Source: Whitmania pigra
Taxonomy: Eukaryota; Annelida; Clitellata; Hirudinida; Haemopidae
Direction: 5' to 3'
Length of the DNA stretch: 64,000 nucleotides
NCBI GenBank assembly: GCA_021613335.1
Contig: JAJTWR010000040.1
Location: 212,001 to 276,000, forward strand
Part shown: positions 12,688-23,781 of the stretch, in pieces
Layout: each line of letters opens with the position of its first letter
Position numbering within the stretch: the first letter of the stretch is position 1
Translations under genes and position numbers: made by a program
Notes under the pieces: generated by a model
Databases searched by the model: none
Told to the model about the DNA's origin: nothing
The model's input: only the letters and a program-made list of their open reading frames with translations

Positions 12688-12887
12688 ATATGTTCTTCGT
12701 CCAACGGAGCCGTATCAGAAACGATGGTGACGTCGCAGACTATTGACTGATCCCTCTCCCATGTCACCAGGTCTGGAATTCTGAGTTTTCCTTCAACATT
12801 AATTCGAGGCTCAGTTTTGGTGATGTAGCCTTTCTTGGTCATCTTCTTGTCTAATAGGCGGACAAGATTGTTATGCCGCTCTCTTCT

Positions 12888-13528
12888 TTATAGAGACTAT
12901 TCCTTGACATAACCAATGTCTTCTTTGACACTGTCCTACTTTCTTTTCTTTATTTTGTTAAACAAAAGCAAGTTCATTGATTCCATGCATATTTATTTGA
13001 TATTGAGATCTCTGCTGCAGAAATGGTTGAGATCAGCAGTTATTTTAGAAGCTGATGGAGACATCCCTGTACCTCAATGCAAGCTTGACGAAAGTATTGT
13101 CTCAGTTGACACTATCGCTTCATCAATTATTAACAAGGTTTTGAAAATTATGGCAAACTTTCTAAAGTTTGATCCTTGCAGCTGTAACGGCAATGAGTAG
13201 CACTTATCAGTTGTTACACGTTACAACCGAAACTTATCAGTGATGCTGCTGAACATAACATCTTATCGATAGAGAACTTCAATTCTGTTATTGTAAACCA
13301 AGAGTAAACAATACCTGCTTCATGTTATTGATAGACAATGTGAATGGTTTCGTCTAAGAAATCAATCTTCGTTGAAAGACTCTGCATTGATTGAAATAAG
13401 GCATGCGCAAACTGTGCTTGATGTGATTTCAAGCTTAAACATTATATATCATGATTTTCTGACAACCATATTTTCTTTCGTGCTCAAAGACATGATCAAA
13501 GACAAACTTGTCACACATATGGTTTACC
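12888..13528. other. Unassigned stretch between transposon pieces
   Basis: A 94-codon plus-strand open frame (12916-13200) with KWLRSAVILEADGDIPVP resembles no family I recognise. It could be part of a further degraded element. A second short frame at 13372-13554 is also unassigned. Confidence 0.35.
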
Positions 13529-13608
13529 ATGTCGGCCTTCTTTGTCTATCATGAAATGATGTTTGCTGGAATGTCATGTTGGCAACTAGGGTCTGCCGGT
13601 TTTGTTTA
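13529..13608 (-). mobile_element. Scrap of a Tigger/pogo-like transposase gene
   Basis: About 80 bp similar to 44308-44390 and 63747-63825: the shared + strand words are CGGCCTTCTTT, TGAAATGATGTTTG and GGTCTGCCRGTTTTGT. In the better copies this codes for the CENP-B-like helix-turn-helix. Confidence 0.65.
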
Positions 13609-14706
13609 ATGGATTCATCTGCAAATCTTTAACTAAAAAATGACATTGGAGATTCTTTAACTTCCTGCCAATAATATTTGAAGATGTTTGGATTATCCAA
13701 ATTATTTTTTTTCATTAAAGAAAATAACGAAATACCAGCTCACCTCTAATGTCACCACCTCACTGAGTCAGTTAAACCGGATCTTTTCATAAACTTCTGC
13801 CAAAAAAGATTTGTAAAAAAACAATTTTTTTAAATCGTTTCTGCAAGTGCATCTGCTTATTATAGACTTGCTCGGATAAAATTTCAAATTGTTTTGAAGT
13901 TCCATTGAAGAGCAAGCACTTCGACTTGGAAGCTTCACAGATAATTCTTTTGTGACGATGATCCAGTTTTCAGGTCTTCCTCATGTCCATATTTTTATAA
14001 AACTTTCTAAGACCGTCTGACAACATATGTGAAACGTTTAGTTCTCCTTGAAATTTTATACAATTAGCTCGTTTTACGCTTTTATTTGTCCTTTTTCCAT
14101 GTCGTTAAGACGTTTCTCACAACCTATCTATAATAACACTAATTAACAAAATTTAAAACAATCAAAAAGTTATCTAGCATTGTTCTTTACATACGGAATC
14201 TTATTATAGTAACTAGACTCTATGACCCCTGCGACAAAATGTTATTTCCTGTACAGGAAAACACACCATCCTTAATCTTTGAACTGCCACTGATCATCTT
14301 GCGATTGTTACTGAATGTATTTTAATTAATCAGGTTGAATATATTAAAGTCCGTTCAAAACAAGGTTAATTGGACTTTCTCAGTTTCAAATCCGTTCCCG
14401 AGTCAACGCGTCGGAGCGGAAGCAAAAATAGCTTTACATCAACGTCCTGGAAGACCTAGCCAAACTAGAAAAAGAGTAACTAGTTGACCAATAACAATCA
14501 GCTATCGCCTGGCTATGATATTTGTGATCAACCAGATGCACATTTTTATATTTTATATTAAATCTATTATAACCCGATTTTTTCGAGCAAGATGTATAAG
14601 GATTATAAAGAGGTATATTTAGCCGCTGTTTACAACAACATTAGGTTTTTCAAATTTGCAACCCCTAAACGTGAAATAAAAGACCGATATATTTTATGAT
14701 GAATAT
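13609..14706. other. Intergenic, nothing recognised
   Basis: About 1.1 kb of AT-rich sequence with no long frame, no recognised repeat and no RNA gene seen on either strand. Confidence 0.5.
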
Positions 14707-14878
14707 GCACCCCGTCATAATAGCCCCGTCAAAACAGCACCATCAAAACATAAAACTCGTTTCATTTAATCAAATTTGAAATCAGTTATCGGTTAATGTC
14801 TTCAACTCATATAAATATTTTTTTATAAAGATACATCGACGGGGCTGTTTTGTCGCTGGGCTATTTTGACGAGTCACC
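14707..14878. mobile_element. Short MITE, family member of 51419-51780
   Basis: 172 bp with inverted ends GCACCCCGTCATAATAGCCC and GGTGACTCGTCAAAATAGCC (the latter read on the minus strand). The core CAGTTATCGGTTAATGTCTT followed by CAACTCA is homologous to the reverse complement of 51419-51530. No target duplication is visible here, so this copy is older or truncated. Confidence 0.75.
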
Positions 14879-15382
14879 AGGCTAGATATTAGTAAAGGTT
14901 TTCATCATTTCCATCAATCTTGAGAATTCTTGGTCTCAATTATGGTTTGTTGATTATAAAAATATTATAGTTTCTGTGTTCTTCTTGTATCATTTTAATA
15001 AAATTTGCTTGATCAGATAATTTGATTGGATAGTGCGAGTATATCTGCTCAGCCAATTGGAGGTGCGGAAATAAACACACCTGGAATTATTCACGCATCA
15101 TTGGTTTCCAGGTAAAGTTAAAAGCCAAAGAACTTAGAAGATAGAGGAAGAATTTATTTTTAGGATTCTTTGGTTTAAAATGTTCCAACAAATTTTTCAC
15201 AAAAATAAATAATTATTTGATTTGAAAACATTTTGTTGCATCAAATTATGACTAAAACAATGGATATTTCAAATTTCTACCAATACTTGGAAAAAAGTAT
15301 TTAAATACTAAATAAAATTTATTAGCAATTATTTCTTAATGACCAATGATAAAAGAATGAAAATTTGCTGAAACTCGACGTC
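14879..15382. other. Upstream region of the zinc-finger gene
   Basis: About 500 bp, AT-rich, no TATA-like element placed convincingly. The open frame of the next gene runs back to 15365 without an ATG before 15383. Confidence 0.4.
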
Positions 15383-16487
15383 ATGTCAACAACGAAAACT
15401 GAAGATAACCTCCCCATGAAAACCCAATTTCTTCATCATCTCAACCTCGAACTACCATTACAAAGTGTACACTCTACCACCCTCTTCCACAACTACCTGT
15501 TCCTCTACCACAGAAGATACCTGGATTACCTAGTGATGAGCAATTTCTTATACCCTTTACCCCTTCAACAACAAAGTACTAACTTCCTGCCATCTTTATA
15601 CCAAAGGATTCGACTTGGAAACTGTATGCCATTTCTTTCTCAGAACCTTGGCTCCGCTTGTCTCCGAAAGTCTGGAAGATCTGGAAAATCCGGTTTCGAT
15701 TCCGGAGGTCCATTGAACGGAAGTGACGAAGCATCTGCTCGCGCCGGAGTTGGGGCTTCCTTTGGGGAAGACTGTGAAGCTCGGAGGGAAAACTCAAGGA
15801 TGAATTTCGAGAGAGGTTGAGGAATGAACTGTTTATTTCAACTGTAAGGTTGTAACGTTAAAAATAATAATTTTATTTATAATAATCATGAAAATAAAAA
15901 CATTGAATTTTAATAAAACATAATAAAAATGTGATGAATTGAATATTAATTAAATACTATTTTTATCGATGGCAAAAGTAGTAGTAATTAATAAAAATAA
16001 TAAAAATAACAGATTTCTAATGTCAATTAATCTAATGCTAATGTCATTTCTAACAATATATATACATCACAATTTCTGATGTTTATAAATTAAATGCTAT
16101 GAATTGAGAAGTTTACAAAAATAATATAACAACCGCTATGTAATTACTTATGATAATCTTATATTTTTGCACATCAACAATTTATCACAATATCATTATA
16201 CTTATTAATTATAAATAAAAATATTTTCTCCAGGTGCCAAGAAACTGTTTGGTTGCTGCTACTGCTGCTACGTCACCGACCGCAAGAACAACCTGAAAAG
16301 ACACGTCGTCGCAATGCATCGCCGACTCGACCAAATCCTAGAATGTTGCGGTTTCGGTTTCCAATCGAAAGCCGAGCTCAGAAGTCACGTGAACGGAAGT
16401 CACAGAAGCGGATACTCGTGTTTTTCCTGCTACAGACATTTCTGCAAGAGAGCCCTGCTCAAAAGGCACTCTTGCTTCACGGAGTAG
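15383..16487 (+). CDS. C2H2 zinc-finger protein, two exons
   Basis: Exon 1 runs from the ATG at 15383 to 15815 (donor G|GTTGAG). Exon 2 runs from 16234 (acceptor CTCCAG) to the TAG at 16487. The phase-1 junction rebuilds a Gly codon (NFER-G-AKKLFG). Exon 1 is Ser/Thr/Leu-rich and then Gly/Ser-rich, with no domain seen. Exon 2 is basic and carries three finger-like units: CCYCCYVTDRKNNLKRH...H is a full C-x2-C-x12-H-x4-H finger; LECCGFGFQSKAELRSH...H has lost its first Cys; YSCFSCYRHFCKRALLKRHSC has Cys where the last His is expected. It is probably a nuclear nucleic-acid-binding protein. The orthologue is not recognised, and a further 5' exon is possible. Exon 1 is supported mainly by the matching phase and open frame. 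Confidence 0.62.
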
Positions 16488-18640
16488 TTATCGTAGAATT
16501 GATATCCTTGTTGTAGATATTGAAGAATTGACAGTCTTGTTTATGCCCAATGCTTTTTCACTAAAAATTTGAAAGAACATAGAAGCCCAAAATTTCTATC
16601 AGCGTATTCTTTCGTAGAATGTCTGTGCAGTTTGAAGTTTTAGTGACGTACATTTATGCATTAATTACATTTAAACCATTAATTTAATATTATTTATTAG
16701 ACTGATTATTCAATTAGCTAATTAGCATGTCTTTTTCTCTTGAAAGATTGAATGAAACTTTTGGATTACTTAAAAGCAGAAAATTGAAAAAAGATGGACG
16801 GACAAGTTTTCGCGAAGTGTGATTTATGTTCGTGTTGTTTCATGAGGAAGAGATTTTAAAATTTAGGAATCAATTATTTGTTTAAATATAGAAATTGAAG
16901 GCTTGAATGATAAATGAAGCAATCTTATCTCAGCAACTTATGAACTTTCAAAATTAATAAATAATAAACAAATATTAATAAAAAATTGAAATTCTGGAAA
17001 TACATATTTTTAAAACTCATTAATTTTTAATTTAAATTTTTTAATATTTCTCTGTCAAATTGTTCTTAGACAAAAAGTTTTAAAATTTTAAAGCAAAATG
17101 TTAGTCAACAAAAAATTTATTGAATTTAATAAAGATTTATCTTCATCTTAGCAGTCATGTGATCCTTCAAGAAAGCACCTTTAAATTGGATGACTCGAGT
17201 GTCACATGACAAGATAACTTTTAAAGACTTTTGGTGATTTACTTTCAATGTGCTGGTTTATTTTAGGATGAATTCATTAAATCACTTTGTGAATTCTAGC
17301 GTTAATATTTAAAATAAATATATGTGCTAAATATGAAATAATAGATCATTTAATATTATAATTTTTGGTGTTACTATTAATACTATTATTATTATTATTG
17401 TTGTTGTTATTATTATTATTATTATTATTGTTATTATTATTATTATTATTATTAATGCTATTTTTATTATTACCACTATTATTATTATCGACAAAAGTTA
17501 TTAATTCTTAGAATCAAAACATATTTGGCTTCTTACGAATAAATACACGAAGCAAGTAAACAAACATTTTTAAAACATGAACCTGCGCGAATAAAATCTA
17601 ATATCGACGACGATGATGAAAAAGGCTTGAATACCAAAATTGTAATCCCCATGGATTAGGGAGAGCCTCCATTATAATCCTCAGTAACAGGGGGTGTATC
17701 GGGATGTGTGCGGTTGGGAATGAAAGAACGGATGGAAGATCTGCAAAGGAATTAAAATGAACCAGAATCGGAAAGTCAAGAGCGAACGTTCCCTCGGGCG
17801 TTGGAGTTGTAATTATCCTTCGATTGAGTCTTTCTTGAAACTTCTAAACTGCCATAAATTTGCTCCAGATTTGGAGTTTTTGATGCTTATTTTAGAGAGA
17901 CTCAGAGCCATTAGTGTAGTCTCACTGGCTTTGGCAGCCATAGATAAAAACATATTTTAAACCTAATTTGTAATACTACACTATGTTATGACGCGATTCG
18001 AATTTGGCTACTTTCAGTCACTGGTATAATTAAGCCTGAATACGATATAATAGTCCCAGCAGGAACTCTTTGCAAACCTCGTCAAACGTCACATCTGAGC
18101 AGTTTCTGGAGAAATTTTTTCCATATTTCAATTTCTGGATTTGTTATGTTATCATGTAACATTTATATTTATGAGTTTTTATTTACTTTTATTGCGCATT
18201 GAATTCATTTGTTCATCCATGTACAAAATTAAAACTTCTGCTAGCCTGCCTTGAGGCTTAAATTTCCTAAAAATACGTAATTAATTAAGTAAAATGTATT
18301 AAGTAAAACAACAACTGAATCATAACGAGTCTTAACGCACGATATCTAACATTCAAGGTAAACATAAACTTAAATTATCATATCGACCATAAAAATAACA
18401 TGCATGGCAATAACGATCAGAATATTATTTTTGATAACATTGCAAATAAATTCATCTCTTTGGACATTAACTGATTTATGAACTTATAATAATAAGGTAA
18501 TGACAATTATAATAACAATATTCAACAAGTCAGAATTTATTACCATGTCTTACCTAAGAATTAAGAAGGAAAATCTAACTAGAAGAAAAAACACTACCAC
18601 AAACACAACCCCAACAGTCATCACACAAGAAGGCATTTAG
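16488..18640. other. Convergent intergenic region
   Basis: About 2.1 kb between the zinc-finger gene (+) and the TBRG1-like gene (-), including 3' untranslated sequence of both and the microsatellite at 17381-17453. A 67-codon frame at 17757-17960 (ESFLKLLNCHKFAPDLEFLM) is unassigned. Confidence 0.5.
17381..17453. repeat. (ATT)n/(GTT)n microsatellite
   Basis: Imperfect ATT triplets with GTT interruptions. Confidence 0.9.
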
Positions 18641-20905
18641 CTATAACAAGCCAATGTTGACACTCGGATCCTGCTCCATGTGGAGCTGCAGTATATCCTT
18701 GGTGACCTCAAACTTGACCCAATTGTATTCGGAGCATTTTCGAGCCCCTGGAAAACACTGGATGAGGTTCTGGAGGGTGGGATGGTTGAGGCCAAAGAAT
18801 GCTGCCCCGTTTGGAACTGAGGGCACACTGCCAGCACCCCTGGGATGGAGCACATTCAAGAACATATATTGTAAATATTGTGAAATGTTTAATCATCCTA
18901 ATTGCAGAATTACCTTTACTGCAAACAAATATGGCCTATTTAATGTAAAATATTTATTATTTAATATAAAATATTACTTATTTATCAGTTCATTTGAAAT
19001 GGTTTAAATAAAATTCAGTGATTTGCTTTTGAATTTGATGAGAATTATCACCTCGTTGAGTTGATGTAGTTGAGGAGTTTGAGGTGACTTTGGTCCGGAG
19101 ACAAACCAACGAAGGAGCAATGGGATGAATCTTCGGGAAGGATCTCAAACTACGAACAAATGTAATCCCATTTTTTTTTATAAATTTTTCTATAATTACA
19201 GTAAAACTAATAACTAAATATCAGTTACATCAGTTATGAAAAGTAACAATAAACTCTCTTTATTCCAAACTTTAGCTCTTAAAAATTAGTTCATTATGTA
19301 ATAAAAACATTTACTTTGAAGACAAAACACCACTTTTTTGCATTCCAAAAAATACAAATGATCCAATCGCTTCACCTTTGGCCTATCGCCTGCATCGGTG
19401 ACCTTGCAGGTGTATAGAGAAGTGGACGACCCAGGGTCAATGGAAACGTAGAGCCTCGTGCTGCAGTACCCGATCGGGTAGATGCACTCGGAGGAGTGAT
19501 AGTTTGAGGATGTAACAATCTTCGAGGAGGAAGATAGGTAACCAGTTAACAGATGTTTAAGCAATTTTTGATGAAAAGATGAATCAAATAGTTAAAATAA
19601 AAGAGTTGAATGGGTAACACTTGCCTCTCCTATGGAATACACGGTGAGTGTTCCCAGTTCAATGGGGAAGATGGGTCTCCCTGAGTTGTCAAGGGGGGCA
19701 AGGGAGGCCTTACGGGGAGCCGAAGATATTGCTGTATTGGATACCCTTGATTTTTTCTTTGGGGCTCCTGCAATTTTAATGAACAATTTTATAATGTTTT
19801 ACCATTTGTTGTATCACCATCTCTACATAATAATTTCCTGCTGTAATAACTCATGGCACATATCTGCTCACCCATAAAATAAACAATTATTAACATGATA
19901 TTTATAAATATAATAACTGCAATATGCATTTTATCTAAGAACACGACATTTCATATAAAAGAGATTTAAAACTCAGTTATTAAAATTAATCCTAAAACAT
20001 CAGGCACAAAAGCAGAACAATTAATAGCACCATCATCTTCCTCCTCATCTTCCTCATGGTCTCCATCATTGTGAACAGTTTTCTTAGTGTTGGCTTTTCT
20101 CTTCTTTACTTGTGATCCGCCTTTATTTGAACCCTTTTGAACTTGACCTGCACCTTCCGTGACCTTTCTGTTTGAGCCATACAGAGACTGCCTCTGCAAC
20201 AACCTCTGGATGAGATAGCTGCACATCAGAATATGCATTGTTATTGATGGATTTGGTAAAGAATTATTAGTGGTTTGAAGTTTAAATGTTGCTGCGTAGC
20301 AGTGGGGCCTCAGCTTTTTCTATCACAAAACAGCAGGCTTGCTCGTCGAACGGGTAACGACAACATCTGTAATGTGTTGTGTTCACAACTTATATAAGTA
20401 GGGCGCTATATAAATGGTAAATCAATTTAAAAGTGCCTTCGCATCCTGACATCTAAGGCACTCAAAATATCAGCAGTACTAACTTTCATTTGTTAATTAA
20501 GTATTCTTTTTGCTTTCATATACTGAACTTATTATTAGTAAAGTCGTTCATTTTGTATTTGATACAATAAATGTATAATGTTCGTAACTTAGTTGGTACA
20601 AAGTGGAAAGCTGACTGAAGAAGTAAAACTACTATTTGTGGAATCGCTCTTGTAAGCAAAATCAAGAAACGTTCTTATTTTATTTTAAACATCTCACTTT
20701 CGCTCTTCGGTTGCTTTTGAAATTTTCTCCTGAATTTTTGTTAGTTCGTCGCTGATGGCTGCATTAACCTGTATTAATAATCATCCTCGCTAAAACACCA
20801 GACATATTTTTTAAACAGATTCACGAAATTTCTTACAAATATATATTCACGGGTTCTTTTCATTAAACGCTTGAACTTTCTTTCAAAATCCACCGCTTCG
20901 ACCAT
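18641..20905 (-). CDS. TBRG1: TBRG1-like protein (FYRN/FYRC domains), seven exons
   Basis: Exons: 20905-20837, 20768-20698, 20218-20031, 19767-19625, 19519-19376, 19149-19052, 18839-18641; 303 aa, all phases consistent. Human TBRG1 (NIAM) is a nuclear growth regulator linked to the ARF/p53 pathway. The N-terminus is helical (EYIFVNAAISDELTKIQEKI, then YLIQRLLQRQ). A basic and acidic linker follows (KKRKANTKKT, EEDEEEDD). Then come LDNSGRPIFPIELGTLTVYS, the FYRN block IYPIGYCSTRLYVSI...LYTCKV, FEILPED, and the FYRC part GAAFFGLNHPTLQNLIQCFP with GARKCSEYNWVKFEV. These blocks match TBRG1 in order. Intron 4 has a GC donor (GAG|GCAAGT). The protein is shorter than the human one (about 411 aa), mainly at both ends. 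The start is the first ATG giving the conserved helix; an in-frame ATG at 20959 is an alternative. Confidence 0.9.
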
Positions 20906-21065
20906 TTTACCAGCGTCATATGAGCACGCCTTTAAAATGTAAACAAAATGGGCCAGCACGGTTTCGCAAAAATAAACAAAAACAAATATAAAACAAAGAG
21001 GAGTAGTGTGATTAATTAATATTTATGTAGTATTTTAAACAAAAATAACTATAAAATTTATAAAA

Positions 21066-21071
21066 TTTATT
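21066..21071 (-). terminator. Polyadenylation signal overlapping the PHD gene stop codon
   Basis: On the minus strand the end reads AAGAAAAAAAAATAAATTTT. The TAA stop lies inside an AATAAA hexamer, so the 3' untranslated region would be only a few tens of bases before the TBRG1-like gene begins. Confidence 0.5.
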
Positions 21072-22364
21072 TTTTTTTCTTTGAAACTTCCCTGCAATGG
21101 CTGCAGATCCAATCGCTGCCATATTGAAGAACTTTGTCCGGTATCCTCTGGCAGTAGCGATGGTACCATCGGACGCACCCGTCGCAAGAGGCCATGTCTT
21201 CATTCTCCCTCCTAGGTGTCTTGATCCAGTTTAGCTTGCAGTCGCACCACACTTTAACCTTCACCATACCATAGTCTTTGCGAACCTTTTGAAAATTAAT
21301 TTAGTAAATTACATTATTTTCTAGTACTGCCAAAAAATGTTAGGTTACCTTTACTCCGGTAATTGGTATGTTGACCTCTTCATTCCTGAAGGACCGGATT
21401 ATGGCATCCCTCAGGCTTCCCTGCTCGTATTGGCAACCACTAGGGTCATTGCCAGAGCACAGGGAATGCGCAAAAGCAATGGCCAACAAATGAGCAGAAT
21501 CGATTTGAAACCTTGAGAAGACCTGCTACAACGTTTGTCCAGCTCAAGTCTTTCAGCCTGCGCCCGTGTTGGCTTTTTAGAATTGTAAGCCATTGCTTTT
21601 TAGGTACTTGAACTGGCGGAGGGTTTGTTAAGATATTCTGAACCAGTACCCTCGGTTTATCGTAGGCATCCTATAAGCAATTGTGTAATGTAAGATTTAA
21701 TGATAATACTAGCACTATCAATATCAATAACAAAAATTTTATATGTTATAATATTATGACATAAATAATTTAATTTATGAAATAACAGGCCATATATTAC
21801 TCTGGTCTCGTCCCTTAATTTCTGAAGATCGGAAAAATCACACTCTGAAATACCATCATTTGCACAGGACCCTTCTGGAGACCCCGTCAGCTGGAATTAA
21901 TAAACTGCTGAAATCACTCACTTTCAAACTGATATTAAGTCATTCTTACTGTTTCATCGATGTCAGTGCCATTCTCCTCGATATCTTCAATGTGCGACCC
22001 CTCAGGTATTGCGGTTAACTAGTTTTGAAACTTTACTTGTCATTTCTTATATTATGCAAAATCATAATAAATATCTTACAGTGGCAACGCTTTCATCAAT
22101 CACACCGTTTGCGTCACCTGTATCTTTACTGCTTTCCACGGACATCTTTTCTTGCAACGTCTTTTGAAACCGTCTTTGGTAAAAGTTACACATTGTAATC
22201 CTCGACTTGGCTGACCATGGAACCCGAAGTTCTTCGCAAGTTTTCTTGCAGATATCGGCACGTGAACAGTTACCTACTGCGTGCTTCGCCATAACTTCTA
22301 ACACAAACTCAATTGAAAACTCAACAGATTTCTTAAGACCCTTATAGAATACAATACTAGACAT
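21067..22364 (-). CDS. PHD-finger protein with a degenerate protease-like region; frameshift in exon 4
   Basis: Exons: 22364-22080, 22018-21950, 21890-21801, 21670-21349, 21285-21067. Exons 1-3 and 5 join in phase. Exon 4 (322 bp) needs a one-base shift near 21505-21495 to link its start (DAYDKPRVLVQNI) to its end (LLAIAFAHSLCSGNDPSGCQ). The end of exon 4 resembles the Ulp1/OTU-type block DCGLFAIAFA..L..G.dP, found next to PHD fingers in animal proteins of probable transposon origin. Here the DCG is replaced by DSAH, so the nucleophile Cys appears lost. Exon 5 holds the PHD finger: WCDCKLNW, then MASCDGCVRWYHRYC and WICSHC, a C4HC3 histone-tail reader fold. It is either a pseudogene, a domesticated gene with a sequencing error, or a wrong exon 4 model. 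It lies 161 bp upstream of TBRG1, same strand. Confidence 0.6.
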
Positions 22365-22409
22365 ATTGATTAGTTCAAGAAACTATAACACGAGAAATAC
22401 CGTAGACAT

Positions 22410-23090
22410 TTAGTTCGTATCTCTTAAATTATTTACAATTTATAACTTTTAAATACATGAAATATTGCCAAATGTTTCTAGATTAATTATACGTTTTGTG
22501 TTTTAAAATAGGCTGGGTATATTTAGAGATCAAGCCATGAGAGGTTGATTCACCGTGCTAGTGGAAGTTGTGTCTAGATAATGACTCGTATCTCTTAAAT
22601 TATTTACAATTAAGAACTTTTAAATACATGAAATATTGCCAAATGTTTCTAGATTAATTATACGTTTTGTGTTTTAAAATAGGCTGGGTATATTTAGAGA
22701 TCAAGCCATGAGAAGTTGATTCACCGTGCTAGTGGAAGTTGTGTCTAGATAATGACTCGTATCTCTTAAATTATTTACAATTAAGAACTTTTAAATACAT
22801 GAAATATTGCCAAATGTTTCTAGATTAATTATACGTTTTGTGTTTTAAAATAGGCTGGGTATATTTAGAGATCAAGCCATGAGAAGTTGATTCACCGTGC
22901 TAGTGGAAGTTGTGTCTAGATAATGACTCGTATCTCTTAAATTATTCACAATTTATAACTTTTAAATACATGAAAATATTGCCAAATGTTTCTAGATTAA
23001 TTATATACTTTTGTTTTAAATTTGATGAGTTCAGTTTGGAGATCAAGCTCTGAGAAGTTAAGCGTGCTAGCTATTTTTAAACAATGGCTT
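22410..23090. repeat. 171-bp tandem repeat, four copies
   Basis: Unit starts fall at 22410, 22581, 22752 and 22923, a constant period of 171 bp. The three left copies are nearly identical: CGTATCTCTTAAATTATTTA, then GCCAAATGTTTCTAGATTAA, GGCTGGGTATATTTAGAGAT and TTCACCGTGCTAGTGGAAGT. The fourth diverges after about 80 bp. The array begins about 45 bp upstream of the start codon of the PHD gene, so it occupies that gene's promoter region. Confidence 0.95.
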
Positions 23091-23781
23091 TTTTCACCGT
23101 GCTCATATGACTCAGGTACCATTTTGCCTCAACCAAACTGATGTTTGCGTTTAAAACTGCACTGCGATGCAACCTCAGGATAAACAACTTTCACTGTTGA
23201 TTAATTTGTAGATTTTTTAGGTAGTTTTTGTTTCAATTTTATATTTAATCTAAAGTTTGTAAAAAATAAAAAAATATTGATTTTGCTAGAACATCTGAGA
23301 ACAAAGCAACGAAAAAAGGATTACGAAAGTCGACAAGTAAGCTCTAATAGATGCATCAAGCGCAAAACGGAGCACTTGGTTTCTCCGAAATAAAGAAGAA
23401 GAAAATGTTGATATTGTGAGGAGTTCGGGATTTGAATCATGATCTCATGCAAGCACTTGAAAATATCTTTAAAAACAGTTGTAAAAGCTGTCTGACTTGT
23501 AAAATAAAGGCACTCTGGTCATTTTTCAGCATTCGGACAAAATGTAACGTAAATAAAGGCTTGGAGTAGGGAGTAACAAATTGAGAGTAATCGAAAATAA
23601 TTGTCTAAACAAAATAATACAAAGTGCAAACAAATAAGTCTGATCTAACTGAGATCGGGGTAAGGCATAGTCATGTTTTGAAAGCCACGAAGTTGTCACT
23701 GAATAATCTTGTAAAACATTTTTTAATGAGTTAAATTTCACAAAAGTAAAAGAACAAAAATTAATTCCGAATAAACAAAGA
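23091..23781. other. Intergenic and 3' untranslated sequence of the TRIM gene
   Basis: About 690 bp, no supported gene. The minus-strand frame at 23526-23741 lies in the probable 3' untranslated region and resembles no protein. Confidence 0.5.

Larger units (their letters stand above)
8271..12887 (-). pseudogene. R2-like LINE endonuclease remnant, split by a Ty3 element
   Basis: Two minus-strand pieces, 12887-12688 and 8528-8271, are the C-terminal part of a LINE with a restriction-like endonuclease (R2/NeSL/Hero type). The first piece reads RRERHNNLVRLLDKKM, then EPRI and LRIPDLV followed by VCDVTIV. PD with a second Asp 13 residues later is the PDxxK-like catalytic arrangement of these nucleases. 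The second piece carries the conserved end NWRGVISSKSYSSFRRLG and LSGSCLTCKYHK, with a stop at 8271. Between them lies the complete Ty3 element at 8529-12687. Counting the ATAT duplication once, the frame runs across the junction (DEEHIIKIQKCDDRD). A stop and a frameshift come soon after, and the RT portion upstream of 12887 is gone, so the copy was already dead or has since decayed. Confidence 0.78.

Noticed and set aside
12916..13200. 94-codon plus-strand frame as a host gene
   Set aside because: No family likeness, no splice context, and it lies among transposon fragments.
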